A DNA stretch of 9,333 bases from an uncultured Elusimicrobiales bacterium (GCA_944325235.1 CALUZE010000042.1:1-9333); one strand, 5' to 3'; positions 1 through 5,752 are shown, numbered from the stretch's first letter. Program-made: numbers and translations. Notes: a model not told the origin generated them from the letters alone.

Positions 1-19
1 GATATGATTTTGTCCACCC

Positions 20-75
20 CGGCCACAAGGGCCAAAGGGCCTAACCAGCCGTGGGACTTTGGGCGCATTCGGCCA
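20..75. repeat. GGCC-rich intergenic repeat-like tract, copy 1 (overlaps a gene 3' end)
   Basis: The tract is built from short GGCC words joined by A- or T-triplets, such as AGGGCCAAAGGGCCTA at 28-43 and GGGACTTTGGGCGC at 53-66, followed by ATTCGGCCAAT. The segment from ACTTTGGG to CGGCCAAT (56-77) aligns, with small gaps, to 4497-4521 in the central copy. The tract runs across the stop codon of the nucleotidyltransferase, so the last residues of that protein are encoded by repeat-like sequence. It has no U-tract and does not look like an intrinsic terminator. Assignment to one family with the other two tracts is inferred from shared words, not from a computed alignment. Confidence 0.4.
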
Positions 76-703
76 ATATCCCTTGGCAGCAGGTTAGTAT
101 ATCGGCCGCCGCCTGTTCCGGCGTTTGCGCGGGCAATAGGGCGGCTTTTTCGGGGGCGGGTAAGGCGGCCGCCAGGGCCTGCTTGTCCGCCACATACACG
201 CCGGTGCGGGCATAATGCGCGGCTTGCAACGCAAAAAATAAACTTTTGCGCAGGGCTTGGAGGAAATTCTCCGTCAACTGGCCGTGCACCCACGTGTGCA
301 CCAGCGCGTGGTACACCGTTCCCGCGCCGCTTTGGGCCGCCAAACGGGCGTCCCGGCGGGTGGGCGGCGGCAAAAGGCCGTCTGCCGTGCCACAGAGCCA
401 GCGGGTATCTTGCCCGAATTGGAACAGTTCCGCGCGGGACCAGTTTTTAAGGTCGTCCTTTCCCCCCAAAAATCCGCATACCGGGTGGGAAGATGCGGGC
501 ATTTGCGCCAAAACGGCTTTGTAGGCCGCCAGGTCGGCCGGGGTCAGTTCATTCAAAATGACTACGGCGTCTATATCGCTTTGGGCGTGGTAGTCCCCCC
601 GCTTAAAACTGCCCTGCAAGCCAACGGCTTGTAGGCGCGGGCCGAAAGCATTTTGCAGGCGGGCAATCAGTTCCTTCATCCAGGCGGTTATATCAAAAGA
701 CAT
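41..703 (-). CDS. Nucleotidyltransferase-fold (Pol beta-like) protein, function unknown
   Basis: This 220-residue protein carries the signature of the Pol beta-type nucleotidyltransferase fold near its N-terminus. The sequence GSFKRGDYHAQSDID at residues 31-45 contains the GS motif and the two metal-binding aspartates (D43, D45). A central conserved-looking block (CGFLGGKDDLKNW, then ELFQFGQDTRW) and an alpha-helical C-terminal half follow. The layout resembles uncharacterised nucleotidyltransferase-domain proteins of anaerobic bacteria and, more distantly, aminoglycoside nucleotidyltransferases; the substrate cannot be read from the sequence. The ATG at 701-703 is chosen because GAGG lies 6 nt upstream. 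An in-frame TTG nine codons earlier has no such site and lies next to the terminator hairpin. The gene follows pnp on the same strand but a strong terminator separates them. The extreme C-terminus (AECAQSPTAG) lies in the GGCC-rich tract and may be a recent extension. Confidence 0.75.
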   Translation of the reverse strand: MSFDITAWMKELIARLQNAFGPRLQAVGLQGSFKRGDYHAQSDIDAVVILNELTPADLAAYKAVLAQMPASSHPVCGFLGGKDDLKNWSRAELFQFGQDTRWLCGTADGLLPPPTRRDARLAAQSGAGTVYHALVHTWVHGQLTENFLQALRKSLFFALQAAHYARTGVYVADKQALAAALPAPEKAALLPAQTPEQAAADILTCCQGILAECAQSPTAG

Positions 704-721
704 CGGATACCTCGGGTTATG

Positions 722-762
722 TAAAAACAAAATCCCCGGGGAGGTTTGTTTCCCCGGGAATT
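722..762 (-). terminator. Intrinsic terminator after pnp
   Basis: The arms 731-742 and 751-762 pair over 12 positions with one C-A mismatch, around a six-base loop. Read on the minus strand, the G+C-rich hairpin is followed by ATTTTGTTTTTAC, a good U-tract. It begins 16 bases after the pnp stop codon, so it should end the rpsO-pnp transcript. It also sits only about 20 bases upstream of the nucleotidyltransferase start, leaving little room for a separate promoter. Confidence 0.85.
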
Positions 763-777
763 TATCGTGCTTGGAAA

Positions 778-2889
778 CTATTTGAGCAAGGCTTTTCTGG
801 AGAGTCTTACTTTTCCGTTATTGTCAATTTCCACGCATTTTACTTCTACAATGTCGCCGAGTTTTAACACGTCTTCGACTTTGTTGATGCGGTGTTTTTC
901 AATTTCGGAAATGTGCAACAGTCCGTCCTTGCCGGGCAAGATTTCCACAAACGCGCCGAAGGGCTGAATGGAAACCACTTTACCTTTGTAAATTTTATTT
1001 ACTTCGGGTTCGGCAGTCATCATTTCAATTTCGGCTTTGGCCTGGTCCAAGCGGTCGCTGTTGGCGGCGGCGATGGTTACGATGCCGTCTTCGGCGATGT
1101 CAATCTTGGCTTCGGTCGCTTCGGTGATGCGTTTAATGTTCTTGCCGCCGGGGCCGATTAAGGCGCCGATTTTGTCCACCGGGATGCGCATTTTGTAAAT
1201 AATCGGGGCGAAGCGGGAAATGTTCTTTCTCGGTTCGGCGATCGTTTTTTCCATGTGATCCATAATGAACATGCGGCCTTTGGTGGCTTGAGAAATAGCC
1301 TGGCGCAAAACGTCCAGCGGGATACCCGTTTTGAGTTTTACGTCCATCTGGAACGCCGTGATACCCTTGCGGGAACCGGTCAGTTTAAAGTCCATATCGC
1401 CCAGGTGGTCTTCCAGGCCCATAATATCGGAAAGCACTACAAATTTGCCTTCGCCGGAGATGGCGCCCATGGCAATGCCGGAGCAGGCGGATTTCATCGG
1501 TACGCCCGCGTCAAACAACGCCAAGGAACCGCCGCACACGCTGGCCATAGAGGAAGAACCGTTGGATTCCATAATGTCGGACACGACGCGAATCGTGTAC
1601 GGGAATTCTTCTTCGCTGGGGATGAGCGGCATTAAAGCGCGGCGGGCGAGTTCCCCGTGGCCGATTTCGCGGCGGCCCGGAGAGCGGTCCGGTTTGCATT
1701 CACCGGTAGCAAAACCCGGGAAGTTGTAGTGCAGCATAAAGCGTTCGTAGGTGGTTTCGTCCAAGCCTTCCACCATTTGCTGGTCGTCCGGGGTGCCCAG
1801 GGTGGCAACCGCCAGGGACTGCGTCTGCCCGCGGGTAAAGAGCGCGGAACCGTGGGCGCGGGGCAGCAAGCCGACCATAGAGCTTAACGGTCTGATTTCG
1901 TCGGGTTTGCGGCCGTCCACACGCACGCCTTCGTGCAGTACCAGGTTGCGGGATTCTTCGTACATGATGTTTTCCAGCGCGATGCCCGCATACACGGCGG
2001 CATTTTCGCCGTAGTTCGGGGTCAGTTCTTCGGTGAACGAAGCTTTCAGCTGGGCAACCTGCGTATCGCGGGTTTGCTTATCGGAAAACGCATGCAGAAT
2101 TTTTTTGGCTTCTTCGCGGAATTTGCCGTTGGCAAGGTCAGCCACTTCCTGCGGCAGTTTTTCTACAACATATTCAAATTTCGGTTTGCCGGCCATTTCG
2201 CGCAGCTGCATTTGGGCCGCGCACATTTTGTCAATTTCCGGCTTGGCGATTTCCATCGCTTTGATGATGGCTTCTTCTTCCACTTCTTTGGCGCCGCCTT
2301 CCACCATCAAAAGCCCCTGCGCGGAACCGGCAATCACGAGGTCCATATCGCAGGTTTCTTGTTCAGCTTTGGTGGGGTTGACGATGTATTGCCCGTCCTT
2401 GCGGCCGATGCGCACCGCGGCGACCGGTTCGTTGAACGGAATGGAAGAAATAACCAGCGCGGCGGACGAAGCGAGAACGGCCAATACATCGGCGTCGTGC
2501 TTGTCATCGCTGGAGATAACCATCGCCGTTACGTTGGTTTCGCAAGCGAAACCTTCCGGGAAAATCGGGCGGATGGTGCGGTCAATAATGCGGGAAGACA
2601 GCGTTTCTTTCTTGCTGGCGCGGCCTTCGCGTTTGAAAAAACCGCCGGGGATTTTGCCCGCGGCGTAGGTTCTTTCTTTATAATTGACGGTAAGCGGAGT
2701 AAAATCGGAAATACCGGGTTTTTGCTCCTTGGTGGAAACGGCGGTGGCCAGCACCATCGTTTCACCCATCGTGGCGACTACGGCGCCGTCGGCTTGTTTG
2801 GCGATTAGGCCCGTTTCCAGCTTAATCGGCTGGTTGCCCACGGTCACTTCCACGTTGCGGATATCAAATTTATGATTGAAATTTTGCAT
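778..2889 (-). CDS. pnp: Polyribonucleotide nucleotidyltransferase (PNPase)
   Basis: PNPase is a trimeric 3'-5' exoribonuclease that uses phosphate to degrade RNA in the cytoplasm and can run in reverse to add tails. The 703 residues match the usual length (about 700). The first RNase PH domain holds GGFFKREGR (82-90), followed by the helical linker domain. The second RNase PH domain begins near GVRVDGRKPDEIRPL (321-335). It includes SNGSSSMASVCGGSLALFDAG (442-462) and the metal/catalytic motif GDMDFK (497-502). A KH domain with its GPGG loop (579-582) and a terminal S1 domain (about 632-699) bind RNA. The protein ends right after S1, without a long tail. The ATG lies 6 nt after the rpsO stop; an AGGA within the last rpsO codons is the only SD-like site, at rather long spacing (11 nt), suggesting translational coupling. 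The rpsO-pnp order is widely conserved in bacteria. Confidence 0.98.
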   Translation of the reverse strand: MQNFNHKFDIRNVEVTVGNQPIKLETGLIAKQADGAVVATMGETMVLATAVSTKEQKPGISDFTPLTVNYKERTYAAGKIPGGFFKREGRASKKETLSSRIIDRTIRPIFPEGFACETNVTAMVISSDDKHDADVLAVLASSAALVISSIPFNEPVAAVRIGRKDGQYIVNPTKAEQETCDMDLVIAGSAQGLLMVEGGAKEVEEEAIIKAMEIAKPEIDKMCAAQMQLREMAGKPKFEYVVEKLPQEVADLANGKFREEAKKILHAFSDKQTRDTQVAQLKASFTEELTPNYGENAAVYAGIALENIMYEESRNLVLHEGVRVDGRKPDEIRPLSSMVGLLPRAHGSALFTRGQTQSLAVATLGTPDDQQMVEGLDETTYERFMLHYNFPGFATGECKPDRSPGRREIGHGELARRALMPLIPSEEEFPYTIRVVSDIMESNGSSSMASVCGGSLALFDAGVPMKSACSGIAMGAISGEGKFVVLSDIMGLEDHLGDMDFKLTGSRKGITAFQMDVKLKTGIPLDVLRQAISQATKGRMFIMDHMEKTIAEPRKNISRFAPIIYKMRIPVDKIGALIGPGGKNIKRITEATEAKIDIAEDGIVTIAAANSDRLDQAKAEIEMMTAEPEVNKIYKGKVVSIQPFGAFVEILPGKDGLLHISEIEKHRINKVEDVLKLGDIVEVKCVEIDNNGKVRLSRKALLK

Positions 2890-2895
2890 TAGAAG

Positions 2896-3165
2896 TTATT
2901 TCCTTAATTTGAGTTCTTGGGTGACTTTTTGGTATTTTTCAAAGTCGGTTCTTTTCAAGTAAGCGAGCAGGCGTCTTCTTTGCCCGACCAGCTTGTTAAG
3001 CCCTCTTTCGCCCGCAAAATCTTTCGGGTTGGCTTTGAGGTGGTTGGAAATATACTGGATGCGTTCCGTGATGAGCGCAATCTGCACGGCGGCGGAGCCG
3101 GTGTCGTTCGCACTCGTTTGGAATTTGCTGATGATGTCTTTTCTGTCTTGCATGGAAAGTACCAT
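2896..3165 (-). CDS. rpsO: 30S ribosomal protein S15
   Basis: S15 is a primary 16S rRNA-binding protein of the small-subunit platform and forms bridge B4. The sequence has the family core SANDTGSAAVQIALITERI, then GLNKLVGQRRRLLAYLKR, and ends in KLRK. Three in-frame starts exist: GTG at 3175-3177, ATG at 3163-3165 and ATG at 3151-3153. The middle one is preferred because it gives 89 residues and puts the phenylalanine of the ISKF motif at position 15, exactly as in E. coli S15. None of the three has a recognisable Shine-Dalgarno sequence, which is unlike most genes here and suits a gene whose initiation is controlled by its leader. It is first in the operon with pnp, transcribed from the extended -10 promoter at 3282-3290. 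Confidence 0.96.
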   Translation of the reverse strand: MVLSMQDRKDIISKFQTSANDTGSAAVQIALITERIQYISNHLKANPKDFAGERGLNKLVGQRRRLLAYLKRTDFEKYQKVTQELKLRK

Positions 3166-3275
3166 TGTATTGTACACTTAGATTGTAATCTGCCGACCAA
3201 GCATTCCTTATCCCAAGGGATACCGAGCCGGAGGCCAATCTTCTCCTGTTTTAATTTTTTATACTTCGTAAAGTA
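3166..3275 (-). promoter_or_regulatory. Structured 5' leader of rpsO, candidate S15 autoregulatory element
   Basis: The predicted transcript starts near 3275 and runs about 110 nt before the rpsO ATG. It opens with a short hairpin (arms 3271-3275 and 3262-3266, UACG loop). A purine-rich AGGAG (minus strand of 3243-3247) could pair with a CTCC (minus strand of 3230-3233). A further small hairpin follows (arms 3218-3222 and 3209-3213). The good AGGAG is about 80 nt from the S15 start, and nothing SD-like lies near that start. S15 is known to repress its own mRNA through several unrelated leader structures in different bacteria. That this leader does so is inference, and no match to a known S15 leader class can be asserted. 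Confidence 0.4.
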
Positions 3276-3281
3276 CAGTTT

Positions 3282-3290
3282 ATTATACCA
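3282..3290 (-). promoter_or_regulatory. Extended -10 promoter of rpsO-pnp
   Basis: The minus strand reads TGGTATAAT, a perfect TGnTATAAT extended -10 element. No good -35 box lies at the right distance, since that region is the arm and U-tract of the upstream terminator, but extended -10 promoters can work without one. The predicted start is near 3275. Confidence 0.65.
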
Positions 3291-3328
3291 AAAAATAAGG
3301 ACAAAGAACACACGCCCGTTCTTTGTCC
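3290..3328 (-). terminator. Second (backup) terminator of the secreted-protein gene
   Basis: Perfect 11-bp arms, GGACAAAGAAC (3299-3309) and GTTCTTTGTCC (3318-3328), enclose an 8-base loop. On the minus strand they are followed by TTATTTTTT. It lies directly downstream of another terminator on the same strand, and its U-tract runs into the rpsO promoter, insulating that operon. Confidence 0.85.
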
Positions 3329-3351
3329 CTTTCTTATGTATATAGTATAGC

Positions 3352-3380
3352 AAAAAAGGCGGCGGAATGGTCCCGCCGCC
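3352..3380 (-). terminator. First terminator of the secreted-protein gene
   Basis: Perfect 8-bp arms, GGCGGCGG (3358-3365) and CCGCCGCC (3373-3380), enclose a 7-base loop. On the minus strand they are followed by six Ts. It lies 24 bases after the stop codon of the 3404-4087 gene. Confidence 0.9.
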
Positions 3381-3403
3381 TGCCAAAACAACCGCTTGCG
3401 CAA

Positions 3404-4087
3404 TTATTTTTGGGGCTGCTGACGCATAGGGTGCGCCGCGGCCAAGCTCTTGCGCAAGGAAATCCAGCGGGCGTTGTTCACGTCCAGTATCAAAATATCG
3501 TGCACGGCCCGGCCGGAAGCGGACGTCTTTTCTACCGCCAGGGCGTAATAACCGCTGCGGCGCGACGTGGTGTGCAATACCAGCACTTCGGTGGCGGAGC
3601 CGGCGGACATAAAATTTTCTTCTGCGGGGCCATTTTTCCACACTTGCAGCAGTTCTTCTAAGGAGTTTGCCGTAAGGGGCGCAAACCGGCGTTTGGTTTG
3701 CGGATAAAGGGCTTTGAGTTCTTTTTGCACTCGCTGCAAATAGATAATGTTGCGCGTGTCTGTATGGTCCGGGCGGTAATATCCCGTAACATAGCCGCGT
3801 TCTGCGCTTTGGTTAAAAATTTGGCGTTCTATCTTGTTGGAAAGCACTTGCTGCTGGGCAGGATTCAAAATTTCGCTGGCGCGTTTGCCCAATACAGGGG
3901 ATACTTTGGCCCCTTTTAAAGGAAACGAAGGGCGAAGAACCGGGATAATCGCACCGGTTTGGCTCCAGGCAGACACCCCTTTTGTAACCAATCGGGCCGT
4001 TTGCGAGAAAGCCGGAAGTTCGGTGCATAGGGCCAAGCCCAGACCGGACACAACCACGAGGAACCGTCGTACAAATATTGTCGTCAT
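3404..4087 (-). CDS. Secreted protein of unknown function
   Basis: I do not recognise this 227-residue protein. It begins with a convincing Sec signal peptide: MTTIFVRR, then a hydrophobic run to about residue 21, then a likely signal peptidase I cut after AFS (residue 28). The cysteine at 21 does not sit in a good lipobox (LALC). The mature part is basic and polar, with a helical-looking middle (about 76-155). A beta-rich stretch follows, including EVLVLHTTSRRSGYYALAVEKT (167-188) and HDILILDVNNARWISLRK (196-213), so it may form a small export-side domain. The ATG at 4085-4087 is chosen over an earlier in-frame start because AAGGAGGAG lies 8-10 nt upstream and the signal peptide begins there. 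Terminators on both sides make it a single-gene transcript. Confidence 0.75.
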   Translation of the reverse strand: MTTIFVRRFLVVVSGLGLALCTELPAFSQTARLVTKGVSAWSQTGAIIPVLRPSFPLKGAKVSPVLGKRASEILNPAQQQVLSNKIERQIFNQSAERGYVTGYYRPDHTDTRNIIYLQRVQKELKALYPQTKRRFAPLTANSLEELLQVWKNGPAEENFMSAGSATEVLVLHTTSRRSGYYALAVEKTSASGRAVHDILILDVNNARWISLRKSLAAAHPMRQQPQK

Positions 4088-4112
4088 AATAAGAACTCCT
4101 CCTTGGCTACAT

Positions 4113-4141
4113 ATTATCAAAAAACCGCACGTATGTATACT
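4113..4141 (-). promoter_or_regulatory. Possible promoter of the secreted-protein gene
   Basis: The minus strand has GATAAT (4113-4118) as a possible -10 and AGTATA (4136-4141) 17 bases upstream as a weak -35. A separate promoter is expected, because the strong terminator at 4148-4183 lies just upstream and the gene's ribosome-binding site follows closely. Confidence 0.3.
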
Positions 4142-4147
4142 TTTTTT

Positions 4148-4183
4148 AAAAAAAAACGTCCGCCCGAGGGGTGCGGGCGGACG
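4148..4183 (-). terminator. Strong intrinsic terminator after the 56-residue gene
   Basis: Perfect 10-bp arms, CGTCCGCCCG (4157-4166) and CGGGCGGACG (4174-4183), enclose a 7-base loop. They are followed on the minus strand by nine Ts. It lies 34 bases after the stop codon of the small gene at 4218-4388, which supports that gene being real and separately transcribed. Confidence 0.92.
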
Positions 4184-4217
4184 CAGGGTGTTCTTGTAGG
4201 AGGTTTAGAAACACACG

Positions 4218-4388
4218 TTAAAAAACATAGCCCAAATAGAGCGCGGCGTAGAGTTCCGTATTGTAGATTTCCACATCGGATAGCGTATGGAAATCTTTAA
4301 ATTCCTGGCTGATCCACGCGAACTCACGGTCCAGGCGCTGTTTTTTAATCAGCTGGGTGTTTAAGGTTTCTTGGGTTAAAGTTTTCAT
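4218..4388 (-). CDS. Small unknown protein, 56 residues
   Basis: The reading frame starts MKTLTQETLNTQLIKKQRLD and ends ELYAALYLGYVF before a TAA stop. It is supported by AAGGAGG placed 6 nt before the ATG, by ordinary codon use, and by a perfect terminator right downstream. The sequence is polar and probably helical in its first two thirds, with a hydrophobic, tyrosine-rich end. There is no signal peptide, no cysteine and no clear membrane segment. I recognise no family and propose no function. A weak promoter may lie in 4400-4445 (TTTACC and TATTAA on the minus strand, 16 bases apart), next to the GGGCCC-rich tract. Confidence 0.7.
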   Translation of the reverse strand: MKTLTQETLNTQLIKKQRLDREFAWISQEFKDFHTLSDVEIYNTELYAALYLGYVF

Positions 4389-4454
4389 ACAGCGCCTCCT
4401 TGTGTTAAGTTGTCCGGCTTGTTATTAATAAGATACTTTTTCAGACGGTAAAAT

Positions 4455-4575
4455 AACAGGGCCCTTGGTCCCACCCCGCACGGGAATTTGGGCCCACTTT
4501 TGGGTCCGCAAACGGCCTAATTTTGTTTTTCCTTCGGGCCCAGGAACTTTTGGGCCTTTGGGCCCATAGACCAAT
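4455..4575. repeat. GGGCCC-rich intergenic repeat, central copy
   Basis: Four GGGCCC hexamers occur at 4459, 4490, 4536 and 4560, within 107 bases. They are linked by variants of one phrase: AATTTGGGCCCAC, ACTTTTGGGTCC, CCTTCGGGCCCAGG, ACTTTTGGGCC and CTTTGGGCCCATAGACC. The 11-mer CTTTGGGCCCA (4556-4566) also occurs on the minus strand of the right-hand tract at 9287-9297. The segment fills the gap between the divergent small gene and hydE and shows no open frame of its own with a ribosome-binding site. Its internal repetition and recurrence elsewhere in the window suggest a repeat family. Neither the unit boundaries nor a function can be fixed from this window. Confidence 0.55.
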
Positions 4576-4586
4576 TTTGATATACT
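4558..4586 (+). promoter_or_regulatory. Putative hydE promoter, leaderless type
   Basis: TTGGGC (4558-4563) and TATACT (4581-4586) are 17 bases apart. The -10 box ends 7 bases before the hydE ATG, so transcription would start at or next to the A of the start codon. There is no Shine-Dalgarno sequence before hydE, which agrees with a leaderless mRNA. The -35 overlaps the last GGGCCC word of the repeat. Confidence 0.5.
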
Positions 4587-4593
4587 CATATAT

Positions 4594-5637
4594 ATGAATG
4601 TTTCCGCCCGCGCTTTTAAAAAGCCGCCGCTTACCCGCAGCGAAATTGTGGCCCTGCTTTCGGGGGCGGACAGCCGCGCGCTTTTCCAAACGGCCGACGA
4701 AGTGCGCCGCCGGTTCGTGGGGGACGCCGTATACCTGCGCGGGCTGATAGAATTTTCCAACTATTGCAAAAACGATTGTATGTACTGCGGCATCCGCCGC
4801 TCCAACAAACAAGCCTCCCGCTACCGCATGACGCCGGACCAAATTGTGCAAACGGCCGAAAAAGCCGTGCAATACGGCTACAAAACGGTGGTGCTTCAAT
4901 CGGGCGAAGACCTGTGGTTTGACGCGGACAAAATGGCCGACATCGTCCGCCGCATTAAACAGCTGGGCGCCGCCGTAACGCTCAGCCTGGGCGAAAAAAC
5001 GCGTGAGGAATACGCCGCCTACCGCCACGCCGGGGCGGACCGGTATCTGCTGCGCATTGAAACCACCGACAAAGCCCTCTACGAAAAACTGGACCCGCAA
5101 ATGAGCTGGGACAACCGCGTGCGCTGTTTGGAAGATTTAAAAGAACTCGGCTACGAAGTGGGCTCCGGCTCGCTGGTGGGGCTGCCCGGGCAGACGGTGG
5201 AAAGCCTGGCCGAAGATTTATTGTTTTTTAAATCGCTGCCGGTGGATATGGCGGGCATCGGGCCGTTTATCCCCCACCCCGATACGCCGCTGGCCGCCGA
5301 AAGCGCCGCAGGGCATTTGGAACTTTCGTTAAAAATGATGGCCGTGATGCGCCTGATGCTGCCGGACATCAACATCCCGGCCACCACCGCGATGGAAACG
5401 CTCCACCCGCAGGGGCGATTATTGGCCTTGCAGTGCGGGGCCAACGTGATTATGCCCAACGTCACGGCGGAAACCTTCAGCCGCAATTATGAACTGTATC
5501 CCGGCAAACCGCACCCGGCAGCGTCGGCCGCCGCCGCGTGGAAAGAGCCGCTGGCCTCCATCGGCAGAACCGTGTCGGACGGATACGGTTTCCACGGCGA
5601 TTATTTGAAAGAACACCCCGGCCGTTTTACTTTTTAG
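4594..5637 (+). CDS. hydE: [FeFe]-hydrogenase maturation radical SAM protein HydE
   Basis: HydE is a radical SAM enzyme that, with HydG and HydF, builds the organometallic 2Fe subcluster of [FeFe]-hydrogenases. HydE is tied to the step that leads to the bridging dithiolate. The 347 residues match the usual length. The radical SAM cluster motif is C58-x3-C62-x2-C65 (YCKNDCMYCG). Family-typical blocks follow: LQSGED (101-106), GADRYLLRIET (147-157), GSLVGLPGQT (192-201), GIGPFIPHPDTPL (221-233), NIPATTAM (260-267) and CGANVIMPN (281-289). The last 60 residues contain no cysteine, so the optional second Fe-S cluster seen in some HydE proteins is absent. No ribosome-binding site precedes the ATG (see the leaderless promoter). 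hydF, hydG and hydrogenase genes are not in this window. BioB/PylB relatives are less likely given the close match to HydE blocks. Confidence 0.93.
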   Translation: MNVSARAFKKPPLTRSEIVALLSGADSRALFQTADEVRRRFVGDAVYLRGLIEFSNYCKNDCMYCGIRRSNKQASRYRMTPDQIVQTAEKAVQYGYKTVVLQSGEDLWFDADKMADIVRRIKQLGAAVTLSLGEKTREEYAAYRHAGADRYLLRIETTDKALYEKLDPQMSWDNRVRCLEDLKELGYEVGSGSLVGLPGQTVESLAEDLLFFKSLPVDMAGIGPFIPHPDTPLAAESAAGHLELSLKMMAVMRLMLPDINIPATTAMETLHPQGRLLALQCGANVIMPNVTAETFSRNYELYPGKPHPAASAAAAWKEPLASIGRTVSDGYGFHGDYLKEHPGRFTF

Positions 5638-5658
5638 CCGCCCTCGGCAAGAAAAAAT

Positions 5659-5687
5659 TTTCTTTTCTTTCGGAAATGTATTACAAT
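5659..5687 (+). promoter_or_regulatory. Probable ppdK promoter
   Basis: TACAAT (5682-5687) is a good -10 box. The -35 region 17 bases upstream (TTTCTT, 5659-5664) is T-rich but poor. This would start the transcript near 5694 and give a leader of about 60 nt before the ppdK ATG. No convincing terminator separates hydE from here, so read-through from hydE remains possible. Confidence 0.45.
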
Positions 5688-5698
5688 ATAGAGGACCA

Positions 5699-5717
5699 AA
5701 CGGACATTCCGTCCGTT
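5699..5717 (+). other. Hairpin in the ppdK leader
   Basis: Perfect 7-bp arms, AACGGAC and GTCCGTT, enclose the loop ATTCC. The downstream bases ACTCTGTTATTTTTA are T-rich but not a clean U-tract. It could be a weak terminator for hydE transcripts, an attenuator, or a simple 5' stabilising stem for the ppdK mRNA. Confidence 0.5.
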
Positions 5718-5752
5718 ACTCTGTTATTTTTATATTGGAGAGACGACCGCAT

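Noticed and set aside
701..730. TTG at 728-730 as the start of the nucleotidyltransferase
   Set aside because: It would start at the base of the terminator without an SD, whereas the ATG at 701-703 has GAGG at 6-nt spacing.
1933..2808. Long plus-strand frame opposite pnp (291 codons)
   Set aside because: The composition (very rich in F, G, H and R) is that of an antisense shadow, with no ribosome-binding site. The pnp frame explains the region fully.
2996..3238. 80-codon minus-strand frame starting with TTG just after the AGGAG in the rpsO leader
   Set aside because: It overlaps rpsO in another frame and its sequence is low-quality, rich in H, R and Q. The S15 frame is certain, and the AGGAG is better explained as part of the leader.
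4157..4183. The G+C-rich inverted repeat as part of a mobile element end or CRISPR-like repeat
   Set aside because: It is single, adjoins a run of nine Ts on the minus strand and lies just past a stop codon, so an intrinsic terminator explains it.
4441..5100. Minus-strand frame covering the GGGCCC tract and the start of hydE
   Set aside because: It is mostly the antisense of hydE. No SD or start context supports it, and the GGGCCC tract itself does not look coding.
5651..5668. A- and T-rich dyad (AAGAAAA / TTTTCTT) after hydE as a terminator
   Set aside because: The stem is A-T only with almost no loop, so it is unlikely to be stable enough to terminate transcription.
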